A stretch of 9,815 nucleotides of DNA from Desulfoprunum sp. GTDB taxonomy: Bacteria; Desulfobacterota; Desulfobulbia; Desulfobulbales; Desulfocapsaceae. Each line of letters begins with the position of its first letter. Positions within the stretch are counted from its first letter, which is position 1. Position numbers and translations under genes: made by a program. The notes under the pieces were generated by a model, which was not told where the DNA came from, did no database searches, and saw only the letters and a list, made by a program, of their open reading frames with translations. The stretch lies in the NCBI GenBank assembly GCA_030696435.1, contig JAUYSF010000332.1, positions 1 to 9,815 on the forward strand, in the 5' to 3' direction. Below, in pieces: positions 1 through 7,290 of this stretch.

Positions 1-2
1 TG

Positions 3-803
3 ATCATCGATGCCGGCTCGGGTATTCGCCAGCTCGGGAATTCCATCATGCAGCATGACCTGCCGAGAGGCCCGATACGGGCCGATATCTTTTTATCCCA
101 CACCCATTGGGATCATATCATGGGCTTTCCTTTTTTCGTGCCGATCTATGTCCCCGGTACAAAAATGCGGGTCTACGGGCCTGTCACCTTTGAGGAAGAC
201 CCCCTCGACGATGTGGTAGGCGGCCAGATGAAATACCGCTATTTCCCGGTCAATATGGGGGAGCTTGCCTCGGAGATCGAATATGTCCGGATCAAGGAGG
301 ACCCCTGCATGGATCTGGGCCGTGGCCTGATTCTTTCGACCAAGCTGCTGAATCACCCCATCACTGCCCTGGGCTATCGTTTTCAGTATGCCGGCAAGTC
401 GGTTTGTACCTGTTATGACACGGAACCATTCAGGAACCTGTTTATCACCGACCCTGGCCATCCCGATTATGATGAGTTGATGGCGGTCGAGGGCGAGGAG
501 GTGGCGAATGAGCAGAATCTGGCGGTTGAGCAGTTTTTTGCCGGCGCAGATCTTCTTATCCACGATAGCCAGTATACCGAACAGGAATACGTGGCGGGGC
601 GAAAAAACTGGGGCCATTCCCCTTGTGAATACGCCATCGCAGCCGCCAACCGGGTAGGGGTGAAGAGGCTGGCCCTCTTCCATCACGATCCTGATCGGAC
701 AGACAGTCAGATTGATGAGATGGCCAGGCTCTACTGTGAGCCGGGCCGCTTTGGTGATACCGAGGTGTTTTTTGCCCGGGAGGGCATGGAAATCCTGCTC
801 TGA
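3..803 (+). CDS. MBL-fold metallo-hydrolase (5' end outside window)
   Basis: This is a metallo-beta-lactamase-fold hydrolase, probably a cytoplasmic phosphodiesterase or nuclease-like enzyme with a two-metal site. The reading frame is open from base 3, so the start lies to the left; the ATG at 48 is internal, because the residues before it (IIDAGSGIRQLG) are the conserved DxGxG-type strand of the family. The metal-binding motif HTHWDH is encoded at 99-116. Later candidate ligands are the His in LNHPITALG, the Asp in LLIHDSQY and the His pair in ALFHHDPD. The order of motifs resembles the RNase Z/PhnP-like branch rather than true beta-lactamases. The substrate cannot be told from sequence. The frame ends in TGA 11 bp before the end of the convergent exonuclease gene. 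Family assignment is firm; the specific function is unknown. Confidence 0.9.
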   Translation: MIDAGSGIRQLGNSIMQHDLPRGPIRADIFLSHTHWDHIMGFPFFVPIYVPGTKMRVYGPVTFEEDPLDDVVGGQMKYRYFPVNMGELASEIEYVRIKEDPCMDLGRGLILSTKLLNHPITALGYRFQYAGKSVCTCYDTEPFRNLFITDPGHPDYDELMAVEGEEVANEQNLAVEQFFAGADLLIHDSQYTEQEYVAGRKNWGHSPCEYAIAAANRVGVKRLALFHHDPDRTDSQIDEMARLYCEPGRFGDTEVFFAREGMEILL

Positions 804-814
804 GGCCGCCGTAT

Positions 815-1660
815 TTATGAAAAGGGGCGGTACTGGGGATACTTCCGCCTGATTCTCTCGATGCAGTCGGGATGGGCTTGAAACGGTAGAGAGGGTGGAG
901 TGGGCCAATCGAGGGTGAGTTCTGCCGCGAACGGCAGGGTTGCGATGTTGCGGTTATAGGCCTCGACCGCCAGGCGCTCAAGATTGACCGTGTCGGCAAT
1001 GTTATAGGCCAGCAGGGTTTCGAGGGCCTGCTCATCATGGCAGAGTTCGTATTCGTGCCACAGAAGAACGGCAAAGTAGCCATCCACCCCCTCTAAATAT
1101 CCCCTGTCCATTCCCAGTTGTTTCTCGCAACCCTTGAGACCACCCCTGAAGCCGAGACGGCCGAGGATGTAGCGCAGGTCAATATGGGCCTGTCTGAGCC
1201 TGATCCTGAAGAACCGTTCAAGAAAAGGTACATCGAAACTCTTGCCGTTATAGCTCACCAGGACCTGATATTGTTGAATGAATTCCGGAAAATCTGCGAG
1301 ATTTCTACCGTTGATAAAATGATAGATATCTGTGCCGTCGTAGACTGCTATGGTGGTGATCTCGGATTGGATTACCAGGCCGGTGGTCTCGATATCGATA
1401 TAGGCTGTTTTCTGACGGAAATGGGGAAAGATGCGCCATTGCTCGGAGGCTGCCAATCGACTGGCAAAAAATGCCGGATCATCGGCGAGGGCCTTGAGGG
1501 AGGCCTGAAGGATTCCCGGTATCTCGGCAGGATAGCCCGTCCTCAGGGGGATCGGCGGAGGTTGCTGCCAGTCGTCCCAGGTTCGGACTCCAGCCTGCCA
1601 CAAGTTACGTTCCGTCTTCACGCCCAACCCGGGGATATGGCAAAAAGTGTGCTCAAGCAT
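815..1660 (-). CDS. YprB-like RNase H-fold 3'-5' exonuclease domain protein
   Basis: This 281-residue protein has an RNase H-like (DnaQ-type) exonuclease fold of the YprB / RNase_H_2 group. The first acidic motif is YIDIETTGL (Asp89, Glu91), the second is SYNGKSFDVPFL (Asp143), and the late motif is AYNIADTVNLERL near residue 240. Together these fit the acidic metal-binding set of DEDD nucleases. The N-terminal part (CHIPGLGVKTERNLWQAG) looks like a short helix-hairpin-helix-type segment usual at the start of this family, which supports the ATG at 1660. No good Shine-Dalgarno precedes it. The gene lies 66 nt downstream of the DEAD-box helicase on the same strand, so the two are probably co-transcribed; a strong hairpin sits in the gap. 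An RNA-processing pairing with the helicase is an inference. Substrate (DNA or RNA) is not determined. Confidence 0.85.
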   Translation of the reverse strand: MLEHTFCHIPGLGVKTERNLWQAGVRTWDDWQQPPPIPLRTGYPAEIPGILQASLKALADDPAFFASRLAASEQWRIFPHFRQKTAYIDIETTGLVIQSEITTIAVYDGTDIYHFINGRNLADFPEFIQQYQVLVSYNGKSFDVPFLERFFRIRLRQAHIDLRYILGRLGFRGGLKGCEKQLGMDRGYLEGVDGYFAVLLWHEYELCHDEQALETLLAYNIADTVNLERLAVEAYNRNIATLPFAAELTLDWPTPPSLPFQAHPDCIERIRRKYPQYRPFS

Positions 1661-1681
1661 GGAATCGGGCTGTTGTGGGTT

Positions 1682-1705
1682 CGTGGCCGGGAATCCCCGG
1701 CCACG
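1682..1705 (-). other. GC-rich hairpin between helicase and exonuclease genes
   Basis: A perfect 10-bp inverted repeat (CGTGGCCGGG / CCCGGCCACG) with a 4-nt loop lies 21 nt after the helicase stop codon and 21 nt before the exonuclease start. There is no T-run after it on either strand, so it is not a standard intrinsic terminator. It may protect the helicase mRNA 3' end, pause RNA polymerase, or reduce expression of the downstream gene, which has no clear ribosome binding site. Confidence 0.6.
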
Positions 1706-1726
1706 GGGAGTGTTTCTGGCGGAAGC

Positions 1727-3547
1727 CTATCTCTGGAATCCGGTTGAGGCCGGCTTGCCGGATTGGACTATGCGCCTGACACGGGCGGGTCTTTCCTCCG
1801 TCAATCGGGTTGTTTTCGGGGCCTGCCGGTCTCGGCTGGTGGTGGTCCGTCCGGCTGATTCCTCCAGACGGCTGATCCGCATGGTGCGATCATTAATTCT
1901 GACCTTCTGCAGGATCTTGAAGATGTCGGTAGGCATGCCATTGGGCAGATCGACGGTACTGTAGTCGTCAAAGATCGAGATGCGACCGATGTTTGCGCTG
2001 CTGATGTCGGCCTCATTGGCGATGGCACCGACAATATTGCCGGGTTTGACCCCGTGGTTGAGTCCTATCTCGATACGGTATCTATCCATCGCCTCATCGG
2101 TCGGCAGCGTGGCAATCGTTCTGGCAGGTCTGCTTTTCACCTCTTTTTCGCGGCTATTTTTCCTGTCTGGGCGGACGGAGTCGGTCTTCTCAAACCTGGT
2201 CTTCTTGTCTATTGTTTCCGGAAGCAGCAGCGGGGAGTTGCCCTGAAGGAGACGGGCGAGAGCGGCGGCCATGTTGAGAGGATCAACCTCATGTTCCCGT
2301 TGATAGTCGCTGACCAGTTTTTGGAAAATGTCCGGACCTGCACTACTCAAGGCGGAGGTAATCTTCTCTTTGAATCGCTCGATCCGTTTGGCATTGACCT
2401 CTTTGGTCGAGGGTAGGGCCATAGGGGTGATTTTCTGGCGGGTCAGCCTTTCGATGGCCCCGAGCATCCGCTGTTCACGGGGGTGGACGAAGAGGATAGC
2501 CTCGCCGCTCCTGCCGGCCCGACCGGTACGGCCGATGCGGTGGATGTAGGCCTCGTTATCGAAGGGGATATCGAAATTGATGACATGGCTGATCCGCTCG
2601 ACATCGAGTCCGCGGGCGGCCACGTCGGTTGCCACCAATATATCAATCTTGCCGTTCTTGAGCTGCTCAACCGTGCGCAGCCGGTTGCTCTGCTGGATAT
2701 CTCCGCTCAGCGGGGCGCAGCTATAGCCCAGCTCGGTCAGGCTCTCGGCGAGTTCAACCGTCTGCAGTTTGGTCCTGACGAAGACCAGCATAGCGTTGAA
2801 GGATTCACTTTCCAGTAGACGACTGAGGGCCTCCAGCTTTTTGCCGAAACCGTTGAGCAGAAGATAGCGTTGATTGATGGTCTGGGCGGTAACCGTCTTT
2901 GTTTCGATGGTGATTTCGACCGGAGACGAGAGGTGTTTCTGGGCGATCCGTCGGATGCTCTGGGGCATGGTGGCAGAAAACAGAGCGATCTGTCGCTTGG
3001 TCGGAATTTGTTCAAGTATCCACTCGACATCATCGATAAAGCCCATCTTCAGCATTTCATCAGCCTCGTCGAGGACCAAGCTGTGGATGGTAGCCAGATT
3101 GAGGCTGCCACGGCGGATATGATCCATGACCCGGCCGGGAGTGCCGACGATCACCTGGGCACCGCGCTTGAGGGCATTGAGCTGCACGGTATAATCCTGA
3201 CCACCGAAGATCGGCAGAGCCCGGAAGTTGGGTATATGCTGGCCGTACTGCTGAAAGGATTCAGCCACTTGGATGGCCAGTTCGCGGGTCGGAGCAAGGA
3301 CCAGGACCTGCGGCGTTGTGGCCTTTCCCGGTCGCAGATGCATGAGCAGTGGTAAGGCGAAGGCCGCTGTCTTGCCGGTGCCGGTCTGGGCCTGGCCGAC
3401 GACATCACGGCCTTCGAGCATCTGGGGGATCATGCGGACTTGGATGGGGGTGGGGCTTTCATAGCCCGCCTCTTCCAGTGCCCTGAGCAAAGGTTGGCTG
3501 AGGTTGAGATCGGAGAACGAGGGTATGGCGTGGTTTTCTGAAGACAT
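1727..3547 (-). CDS. deaD: DEAD-box ATP-dependent RNA helicase, DeaD/CsdA type
   Basis: This 606-residue protein unwinds RNA duplexes with ATP and is expected to act in ribosome assembly, mRNA turnover and cold adaptation. All helicase motifs are present in order: the Q motif (Phe11 to Gln36), motif I AQTGTGKT (53-60), Ia PTRELA (86-91), Ib TPGR (136-139), II DEAD (160-163), III SAT (191-193), then VFVRTK, ATDVAARGLDV and HRIGRTGRAGR. After a charged linker, a DbpA-type RNA-binding domain covers about 487-561 (GNIVGAIANEADISSANIG). A 45-residue Arg-rich tail follows. Length and layout match DeaD/CsdA rather than the shorter RhlE. The ATG at 3547 has an AGGA six bases upstream. The exonuclease gene follows on the same strand, and the upstream leader looks structured. 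The DbpA-like domain alone could suggest DbpA, but that protein is shorter and lacks the long linker and tail. Confidence 0.95.
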   Translation of the reverse strand: MSSENHAIPSFSDLNLSQPLLRALEEAGYESPTPIQVRMIPQMLEGRDVVGQAQTGTGKTAAFALPLLMHLRPGKATTPQVLVLAPTRELAIQVAESFQQYGQHIPNFRALPIFGGQDYTVQLNALKRGAQVIVGTPGRVMDHIRRGSLNLATIHSLVLDEADEMLKMGFIDDVEWILEQIPTKRQIALFSATMPQSIRRIAQKHLSSPVEITIETKTVTAQTINQRYLLLNGFGKKLEALSRLLESESFNAMLVFVRTKLQTVELAESLTELGYSCAPLSGDIQQSNRLRTVEQLKNGKIDILVATDVAARGLDVERISHVINFDIPFDNEAYIHRIGRTGRAGRSGEAILFVHPREQRMLGAIERLTRQKITPMALPSTKEVNAKRIERFKEKITSALSSAGPDIFQKLVSDYQREHEVDPLNMAAALARLLQGNSPLLLPETIDKKTRFEKTDSVRPDRKNSREKEVKSRPARTIATLPTDEAMDRYRIEIGLNHGVKPGNIVGAIANEADISSANIGRISIFDDYSTVDLPNGMPTDIFKILQKVRINDRTMRISRLEESAGRTTTSRDRQAPKTTRLTEERPARVRRIVQSGKPASTGFQR

Positions 3548-3639
3548 AGTTTTTCCTGTAAAATGTGAACGGGATTCCCACGCAAGAGATGATCAACATG
3601 TCCTGCGGAGGTGGCGTGATAAGCGGGATGGTGAGAGGC

Positions 3640-3683
3640 AGAAAAAAGAAGGAGGTTCTCAGCAGTCTACACTGAAATCCTCC
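3640..3683 (-). terminator. Terminator-like hairpin with U-tract upstream of the helicase
   Basis: On the minus strand GGAGGATTTCAG (3683-3672) pairs with CTGAGAACCTCC (3662-3651) across a 9-nt loop. The stem has 12 positions, with one A-A mismatch and one G-T pair, and is followed directly by TTCTTTTTTCT (3650-3640). This is the form of an intrinsic terminator on the minus strand only. It lies 93 nt before the helicase ATG, with no gene upstream on that strand. It could therefore be an attenuator in the helicase leader, or the 3' end of a small RNA. No computed folding energy is available. Confidence 0.65.
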
Positions 3684-3726
3684 GAATCTGTCTGGTATCT
3701 CTACCGCTGATCCTGTGCGTGTCTAT

Positions 3727-3765
3727 CCAGTTCTCCATAATTTACCCGAAAAATCTATGTTCTGG
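3727..3765 (-). other. Imperfect leader hairpin upstream of the helicase
   Basis: Read on the minus strand, nested short arms pair in order: CCAG with CTGG, CATA with TATG and ATTT with AAAT. They are separated by an AA/GAGAA internal loop and a bulged G, around a 7-nt loop (TTCGGGT). It lies just after the predicted start of transcription and before the terminator-like hairpin, so it may be part of a structured leader or a small RNA. The fold is read by eye, and the arms are short. Confidence 0.35.
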
Positions 3766-3791
3766 TCTGACACTCATTAATTGAACCACAC

Positions 3792-3820
3792 TTTATATCA
3801 GGATTCGTTAAGTAGCGCAA
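3792..3820 (-). promoter_or_regulatory. Candidate sigma-70-type promoter for the helicase leader
   Basis: On the minus strand TTGCGC (3820-3815) and TATAAA (3797-3792) are separated by exactly 17 nt. The -10 box matches the consensus at five of six positions, while the -35 box matches only the TTG. A start near 3785 would give a leader of about 240 nt, or a transcript of about 145 nt if it stops at the terminator-like hairpin. Support is moderate because AT-rich intergenic DNA often yields such matches. Confidence 0.4.
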
Positions 3821-4025
3821 GGAATTTATTTGAGGTGCTTCTCCTTTTCGGTTGAAAAGAGGCTGGGCTGGGCTGCCTTCGGAGATAAAAAGGGGAAAAA
3901 CTGCAATTGTCAGGTGATGCAGATCAAGACATCGGCGAATTCACTGTCACTTGGGCGTTCCTCTGTTTACGAGGTCTGAAATCAAAATTCATAGCAAGAT
4001 GAAAATGCCGGGAACAGCAAGAATT
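3821..4025. other. Intergenic stretch with no recognisable gene
   Basis: This is the centre of the 726-bp gap between the divergent helicase and kinase genes. No frame has a plausible start, ribosome binding site and protein-like composition together. The only visible structure is a short GGCTG/GGCTGGG direct repeat near 3863. I see no tRNA, transposase or phage remnant. Confidence 0.5.
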
Positions 4026-4061
4026 CGATACCGATAGCGATGGCGATTTCGATACCGATGA
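4026..4061 (+). repeat. Six tandem CGATNN hexamers
   Basis: Six contiguous hexamers all begin with CGAT: CGATAC, CGATAG, CGATGG, CGATTT, CGATAC, CGATGA. Read in one frame they give an Asp-rich run (FDTDSDGDFDTDEA), but no start codon precedes it: that frame has a TGA at 4000-4002. From memory, similar CGATNN runs occur in intergenic DNA and at the 3' ends of small genes in Desulfobacterota, so this may be a genome-wide degenerate repeat or a gene remnant. The array itself is directly visible; its meaning is not known. Confidence 0.7.
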
Positions 4062-4215
4062 AGCCAACGCAAACGAACTAAATAGTTACATAAAATATAC
4101 CATAATATCAGAGGAGCCCTGAATTTTCTGTCTGGGAATCTCCCGCAGTCTGTCCTCGATCATTTGCATAATGAAGAGCTCTCTGATAGACCATAAGAAA
4201 TAAGGGTTGAACGGA

Positions 4216-4240
4216 TGAGTGTAGCAAAATCCGACACCCC
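4216..4240 (+). promoter_or_regulatory. Candidate regulator site upstream of the kinase gene
   Basis: TGAGTGTA is followed by AAAA at 4226-4229 and then GACACC, giving a weak dyad GTGT-N11-ACAC. The same layout (AGTGTA, two bases, AAAA, then CAC) occurs at 7128-7152 upstream of the sigma-54 promoter: 16 of 25 positions agree. This suggests a shared operator for the NtrC-like regulator, with possible autoregulation here. Two sites are too few to exclude chance. Confidence 0.25.
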
Positions 4241-4273
4241 TCTCTTTTCCTTACCTTGTTAAGGTCAGTCGCG

Positions 4274-5776
4274 ATGAAGAAAAAAAAGATCCTGGTAATT
4301 GACAATGACAGGGAATTTTTACAAGGCATGACCGAACTGCTTGAGGGCCATGGTCACACCACTGTTGCTGTCACAGATGTCCTGGCCAGTCTGGATGTGC
4401 TGGTCGAGTATACGCCCGAGATCATCTTTATAGATCTGTTGCTGCCAAGGATCGGCGGGGACGATTTCTGCCGTATACTGCGCAATATCGATTACCTACG
4501 AACCTGCTATATCGTTATTCTTTCCGGTATCGCGGCCGAACAGCAGTTCGATTTCCAGGTGCTCGGGGCTAACGCCTGTATTGCCAAGAGTCCGTTTAAG
4601 ATCATGTCAGAGCACATACTCGAGGTCATCAGGGCCTCTGAGGGGCCATTGCCGCCCGGCAATATTGTCGAGGTAATGGGGCTGGACTCCTGTCACTTCC
4701 GGCAGGTGACGAAAGACCTCCTTTCCAAGAATAAGAGTCTCAAAACCATTCTCGAGAGCATGTCACAGGGGATTATCGAGATATATGGCCGACGGGTCGT
4801 GTATGCCAATTCCCGGGCCTTGTCTTTTCTTGCCCTGCCGTTTGAAAAAGTTCTTGGCGCCTATATAGCTGATATATTTCCTGATCATGTCTGGAATAAG
4901 ATATCCTCCCTGCTGGAGGGGGATCGCCACGATGACATGACGGAGGAACACTATGTGCCGGTACGGATACATGAGAGACATATTCTGGTGCATCTGCTGC
5001 TGGTCATGGAGCAGAAAAACTGTCAGATCATGCTGTTGTCTGATGTTACTGAGATCAGGAAGATGGAGTCGGTTGTCGAGGCGACGAATCTCACAGATAA
5101 ACTGGGCTATATTTTTTCCGGTATCCGCCACGAAATCGGTAATCCGGTCAATTCTATCAAGGTCGCCCTCAGCGTCCTTCAGAAAAACCTGGCAACGTAT
5201 GATCGGGCAACTGTCGCGGAATTTCTGGATCGCTCTTTGATCGAGGTCGCCCGGATCGAATATCTGCTCAAGGCCCTGAAAAATTACAGCCTGTTTGAAA
5301 GCCCTGATATTCAACGGTTCCGGATCGACACATTTATGGAGAATTTTGTCCCTCTGGTCAGAGAAGATTTTGCCAAACGCAAGGTGGACCTCAAGGTTAT
5401 GTGTGCCGACGATGCCAGGTGGATCCTGGCTGATCCCCGGGCCCTGCATCAGGTCCTGCTCAACCTGTTGACCAATGCCGCCGATGCCATCGATGGCCGG
5501 GAGGATGGCAGGATTATCATCAGTATCATGAAGTCGGATCGTTGGGTGGAGATAAAAGTCGATGATAATGGCCACGGCATAAGTGAAGCGGACCAGAAGA
5601 ATCTCTTTCGGCCCTTTTTTACCTCCAAGAAGAACGGCACCGGGCTCGGCTTGGTCATTGTTCGGAAGATGCTGAGACAGATGCATGGCAGGATCAATGT
5701 CACCAGCTATAAGGGCTTTGGTGCAACAGTCACCATAGCGATTCCGGAGGCAGAACAGGATGGGCGGGTCTTTTAG
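4274..5776 (+). CDS. Receiver-PAS-histidine kinase, cytoplasmic
   Basis: This 500-residue sensor kinase has no transmembrane segment, so it should act in the cytoplasm. The N-terminal receiver (about 5-120) keeps Asp10, Asp12, phospho-acceptor Asp54, Ser84 and Lys105. A PAS-like domain follows (about 155-262). The dimerisation/phospho-acceptor helix has H-box GIRHEIGNPVNS with His286. The ATPase domain (about 385-495) has the N-box LLNLLTNAADAI, G1 VDDNGHGIS and G2 GTGLGLVIVRKM. I chose the ATG at 4274: AAGG lies nine bases upstream and the receiver begins at once. A TTG at 4256 would only add six residues. The AAGG can pair within a small hairpin (ACCTT-GTT-AAGGT, 4253-4265), which may lower translation. 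The next gene starts within the last 17 nt, so the two are translationally coupled. The receiver suggests input from another kinase or feedback; the PAS ligand is unknown. Confidence 0.93.
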   Translation: MKKKKILVIDNDREFLQGMTELLEGHGHTTVAVTDVLASLDVLVEYTPEIIFIDLLLPRIGGDDFCRILRNIDYLRTCYIVILSGIAAEQQFDFQVLGANACIAKSPFKIMSEHILEVIRASEGPLPPGNIVEVMGLDSCHFRQVTKDLLSKNKSLKTILESMSQGIIEIYGRRVVYANSRALSFLALPFEKVLGAYIADIFPDHVWNKISSLLEGDRHDDMTEEHYVPVRIHERHILVHLLLVMEQKNCQIMLLSDVTEIRKMESVVEATNLTDKLGYIFSGIRHEIGNPVNSIKVALSVLQKNLATYDRATVAEFLDRSLIEVARIEYLLKALKNYSLFESPDIQRFRIDTFMENFVPLVREDFAKRKVDLKVMCADDARWILADPRALHQVLLNLLTNAADAIDGREDGRIIISIMKSDRWVEIKVDDNGHGISEADQKNLFRPFFTSKKNGTGLGLVIVRKMLRQMHGRINVTSYKGFGATVTIAIPEAEQDGRVF

Positions 5777-7118
5777 TAAAACACTGTTGATTGTCGACGA
5801 TGATCGGTTCTTCTGCGATCTGGTGCGGGCCTACTTTGCCGGGCGTGACCTGCGTGTCCTTTCCGCTCACACGAAAGAAGAAGGCGGGAGGCTGGCCCGG
5901 GACGAGCGGATTGACGTGGTCCTTCTCGATCAGCATCTGCCGGATGGTGATGGCGTTGATCTCTGTCTCCCCCTGCTGGCGGTCAATGATCACGCCAAAA
6001 TCATCTTTATCACGGCCTATCCGAGTTTTGATAACGTGCTGCAGGCCCTGCGCCGGGGGGCCAACGATTACCTCGCCAAACCGATCGAGATTGAAGAGCT
6101 GGGGCTGATTGTCGAGAAGGTTCTCAGGACCCAGGAGCTTGAACGGGTCGAGCGCATCCAGACCTTTAAAAACCTGCAGGAGAGCCGGGAAAACGTCCTG
6201 ATAGGGGCTGAGGGTGGTCTCAGAGAAGTCGCGCAACTGGTCAGGCTCTCGGCGGCTCACGATGCCTCGGTGCTGATTACCGGTGAGACCGGAACCGGCA
6301 AGAATGTCGTGGCCAGGGCTATCCATTCGCTGCGGGAAAAGAACAATATCCCCTTTGTCGGTATCAATTGCGCAGCCCTGCCCGAGAATCTCATCGAATC
6401 GGAGCTGTTCGGTCATGAGAAAGGGGCCTTCACCGGGGCCGTGGCCGCCAAGAAGGGTATATTTGAAATGGCGGACGGGGGAACCCTGTTTCTTGATGAG
6501 ATAGGCGATCTGCCCCTGCATCTACAGGCCAAACTCCTCGGTATCCTTGATGACAAACAGTTACTCCGTGTTGGCGGCCAGACCACCCGCAAGGTCGATG
6601 TCCGGATCATTGCCGCCACCAATCTCGATATACGGCAGGCCATCAGGGAAAAGCGCTTCAGGGAGGATCTCTATTACCGTCTGGCCCTGATGAAAATCCA
6701 CATCCCGCCATTGCGAGAGCGCAAGGAAGATATAGCAGCCCTTTGCCGCATGTTTCTCCGGACTATTTCCCAGGATGTGGCGTTGTGTATCGATGATGAG
6801 GAGATAGGCCGACTGGCAGGATACGATTGGCCCGGTAATGTCCGGGAGCTCAAAAATGTGACGGAAAGGGCCGTTATTCTGCGACGTGGCCCGGCCATCC
6901 AACCCTCCCAGTTCCTGGAGCTCCCGGAAACTCCCCGTCTCGGAGGCCCATCAGTCGGAGGGACAGTCGTGAAATCTCTGGCCGAGGCTGAAAAGGAACA
7001 TATCCTCGGCATCCTGCAGCACTGTCAGGGCAACCACAGCAAGACCGCCCTGCTTCTGGGTATTTCCCGTTCAACGCTTCTGCGCAAGTTGAGTCAATTT
7101 GCTGAAGCTGCCATGTAG
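5760..7118 (+). CDS. NtrC-family sigma-54-dependent response regulator
   Basis: This 452-residue transcription activator is the partner of the kinase it overlaps by 17 nt. Its order is receiver, AAA+ domain, Fis-type helix-turn-helix. The receiver (8-120) has Asp13-Asp15, acceptor Asp57, Thr85 and Lys107. The AAA+ domain (about 148-370) has Walker A GETGTGKN (175-182), the sigma-54 contact loop GAFTGA (222-227), Walker B TLFLDE (242-247) and the FREDLYYRL segment. The C-terminal helix-turn-helix (about 405-445) has KTALLLGISRSTLLRKL. GGAGG at 5746-5750 lies nine bases before the ATG, so it can be translated on its own as well as by coupling. Walker A ends in Asn where Glu is common; I do not expect loss of function. 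The only sigma-54 promoter I see in the window lies 115 bp downstream, making the next gene the likely target. No clear terminator follows. Confidence 0.96.
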   Translation: MGGSFSKTLLIVDDDRFFCDLVRAYFAGRDLRVLSAHTKEEGGRLARDERIDVVLLDQHLPDGDGVDLCLPLLAVNDHAKIIFITAYPSFDNVLQALRRGANDYLAKPIEIEELGLIVEKVLRTQELERVERIQTFKNLQESRENVLIGAEGGLREVAQLVRLSAAHDASVLITGETGTGKNVVARAIHSLREKNNIPFVGINCAALPENLIESELFGHEKGAFTGAVAAKKGIFEMADGGTLFLDEIGDLPLHLQAKLLGILDDKQLLRVGGQTTRKVDVRIIAATNLDIRQAIREKRFREDLYYRLALMKIHIPPLRERKEDIAALCRMFLRTISQDVALCIDDEEIGRLAGYDWPGNVRELKNVTERAVILRRGPAIQPSQFLELPETPRLGGPSVGGTVVKSLAEAEKEHILGILQHCQGNHSKTALLLGISRSTLLRKLSQFAEAAM

Positions 7119-7127
7119 CAGAACGGG

Positions 7128-7152
7128 TCAGTGTATTAAAACGCTGCACTCA
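7128..7152 (+). promoter_or_regulatory. Candidate upstream activator site for the NtrC-like regulator
   Basis: Inverted half-sites TCAGTGTA (7128-7135) and TGCACTCA (7145-7152) agree at six of eight positions when one is reversed. Their centre is about 120 bp before the predicted start near 7260, a normal distance for an enhancer of an NtrC-type activator. A related sequence lies at 4216-4240 before the kinase gene. Binding is inferred from position and symmetry only. Confidence 0.3.
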
Positions 7153-7232
7153 ATCTGGCTCACCTTGTTTCTCTTGGCACTTCCCGTTTGTCTATCTATT
7201 TGATTTCTTACTGTAAAAAAATGATGAGATAA

Positions 7233-7249
7233 TTGGCATTGCCTTTGCT
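7233..7249 (+). promoter_or_regulatory. Sigma-54 (-24/-12) promoter
   Basis: TTGGCATT-GCCT-TTGCT fits the sigma-54 consensus YTGGCACG-N4-TTGCW with two mismatches (CG replaced by TT). The invariant GG (7235-7236) and GC (7247-7248) are exactly 10 bases apart. Transcription would start near 7260, about 30 nt before the ATG at 7291. An NtrC-family activator gene ends 115 bp upstream, which strengthens the call. A nearby TTGGCACT at 7174-7181 lacks a -12 GC at the right distance. Confidence 0.75.
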
Positions 7250-7290
7250 TTATATCATGTCGACACCTTCCTCTCACACACAGGTCAAGC

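Noticed and set aside
804..838. Possible terminator between the convergent MBL and exonuclease genes
   Set aside because: Only a 5-bp CCGCC/GGCGG pairing with a long loop, mostly inside coding sequence and without a T-run.
93..908. Long minus-strand open frame (271 codons) opposite the MBL hydrolase gene
   Set aside because: It lies opposite a frame with clear MBL motifs, its translation has no recognisable domain, and it runs into the end of the exonuclease gene.
4000..4038. Small reading frame from ATG at 4000 into the CGATNN array
   Set aside because: It stops after 12 codons (TAG inside the array) and has no ribosome binding site.
4108..4329. Minus-strand 73-codon frame over the kinase start
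   Set aside because: It covers the kinase start region, has low-complexity composition and no sign of conservation or a proper ribosome binding site.
4763..5686. Long minus-strand open frame (307 codons) opposite the kinase gene
   Set aside because: It mirrors conserved kinase motifs, has no family resemblance, and no ribosome binding site was seen; an antisense shadow of a codon-biased gene.
5730..6521. Minus-strand open frame opposite the sigma-54 activator gene
   Set aside because: It lies wholly against receiver and AAA+ coding sequence and shows no domain of its own.
7174..7192. A second sigma-54-like sequence beginning TTGGCACT
   Set aside because: The -24 part is good, but ten bases after the GG there is TT, not GC, so the -12 element is missing.
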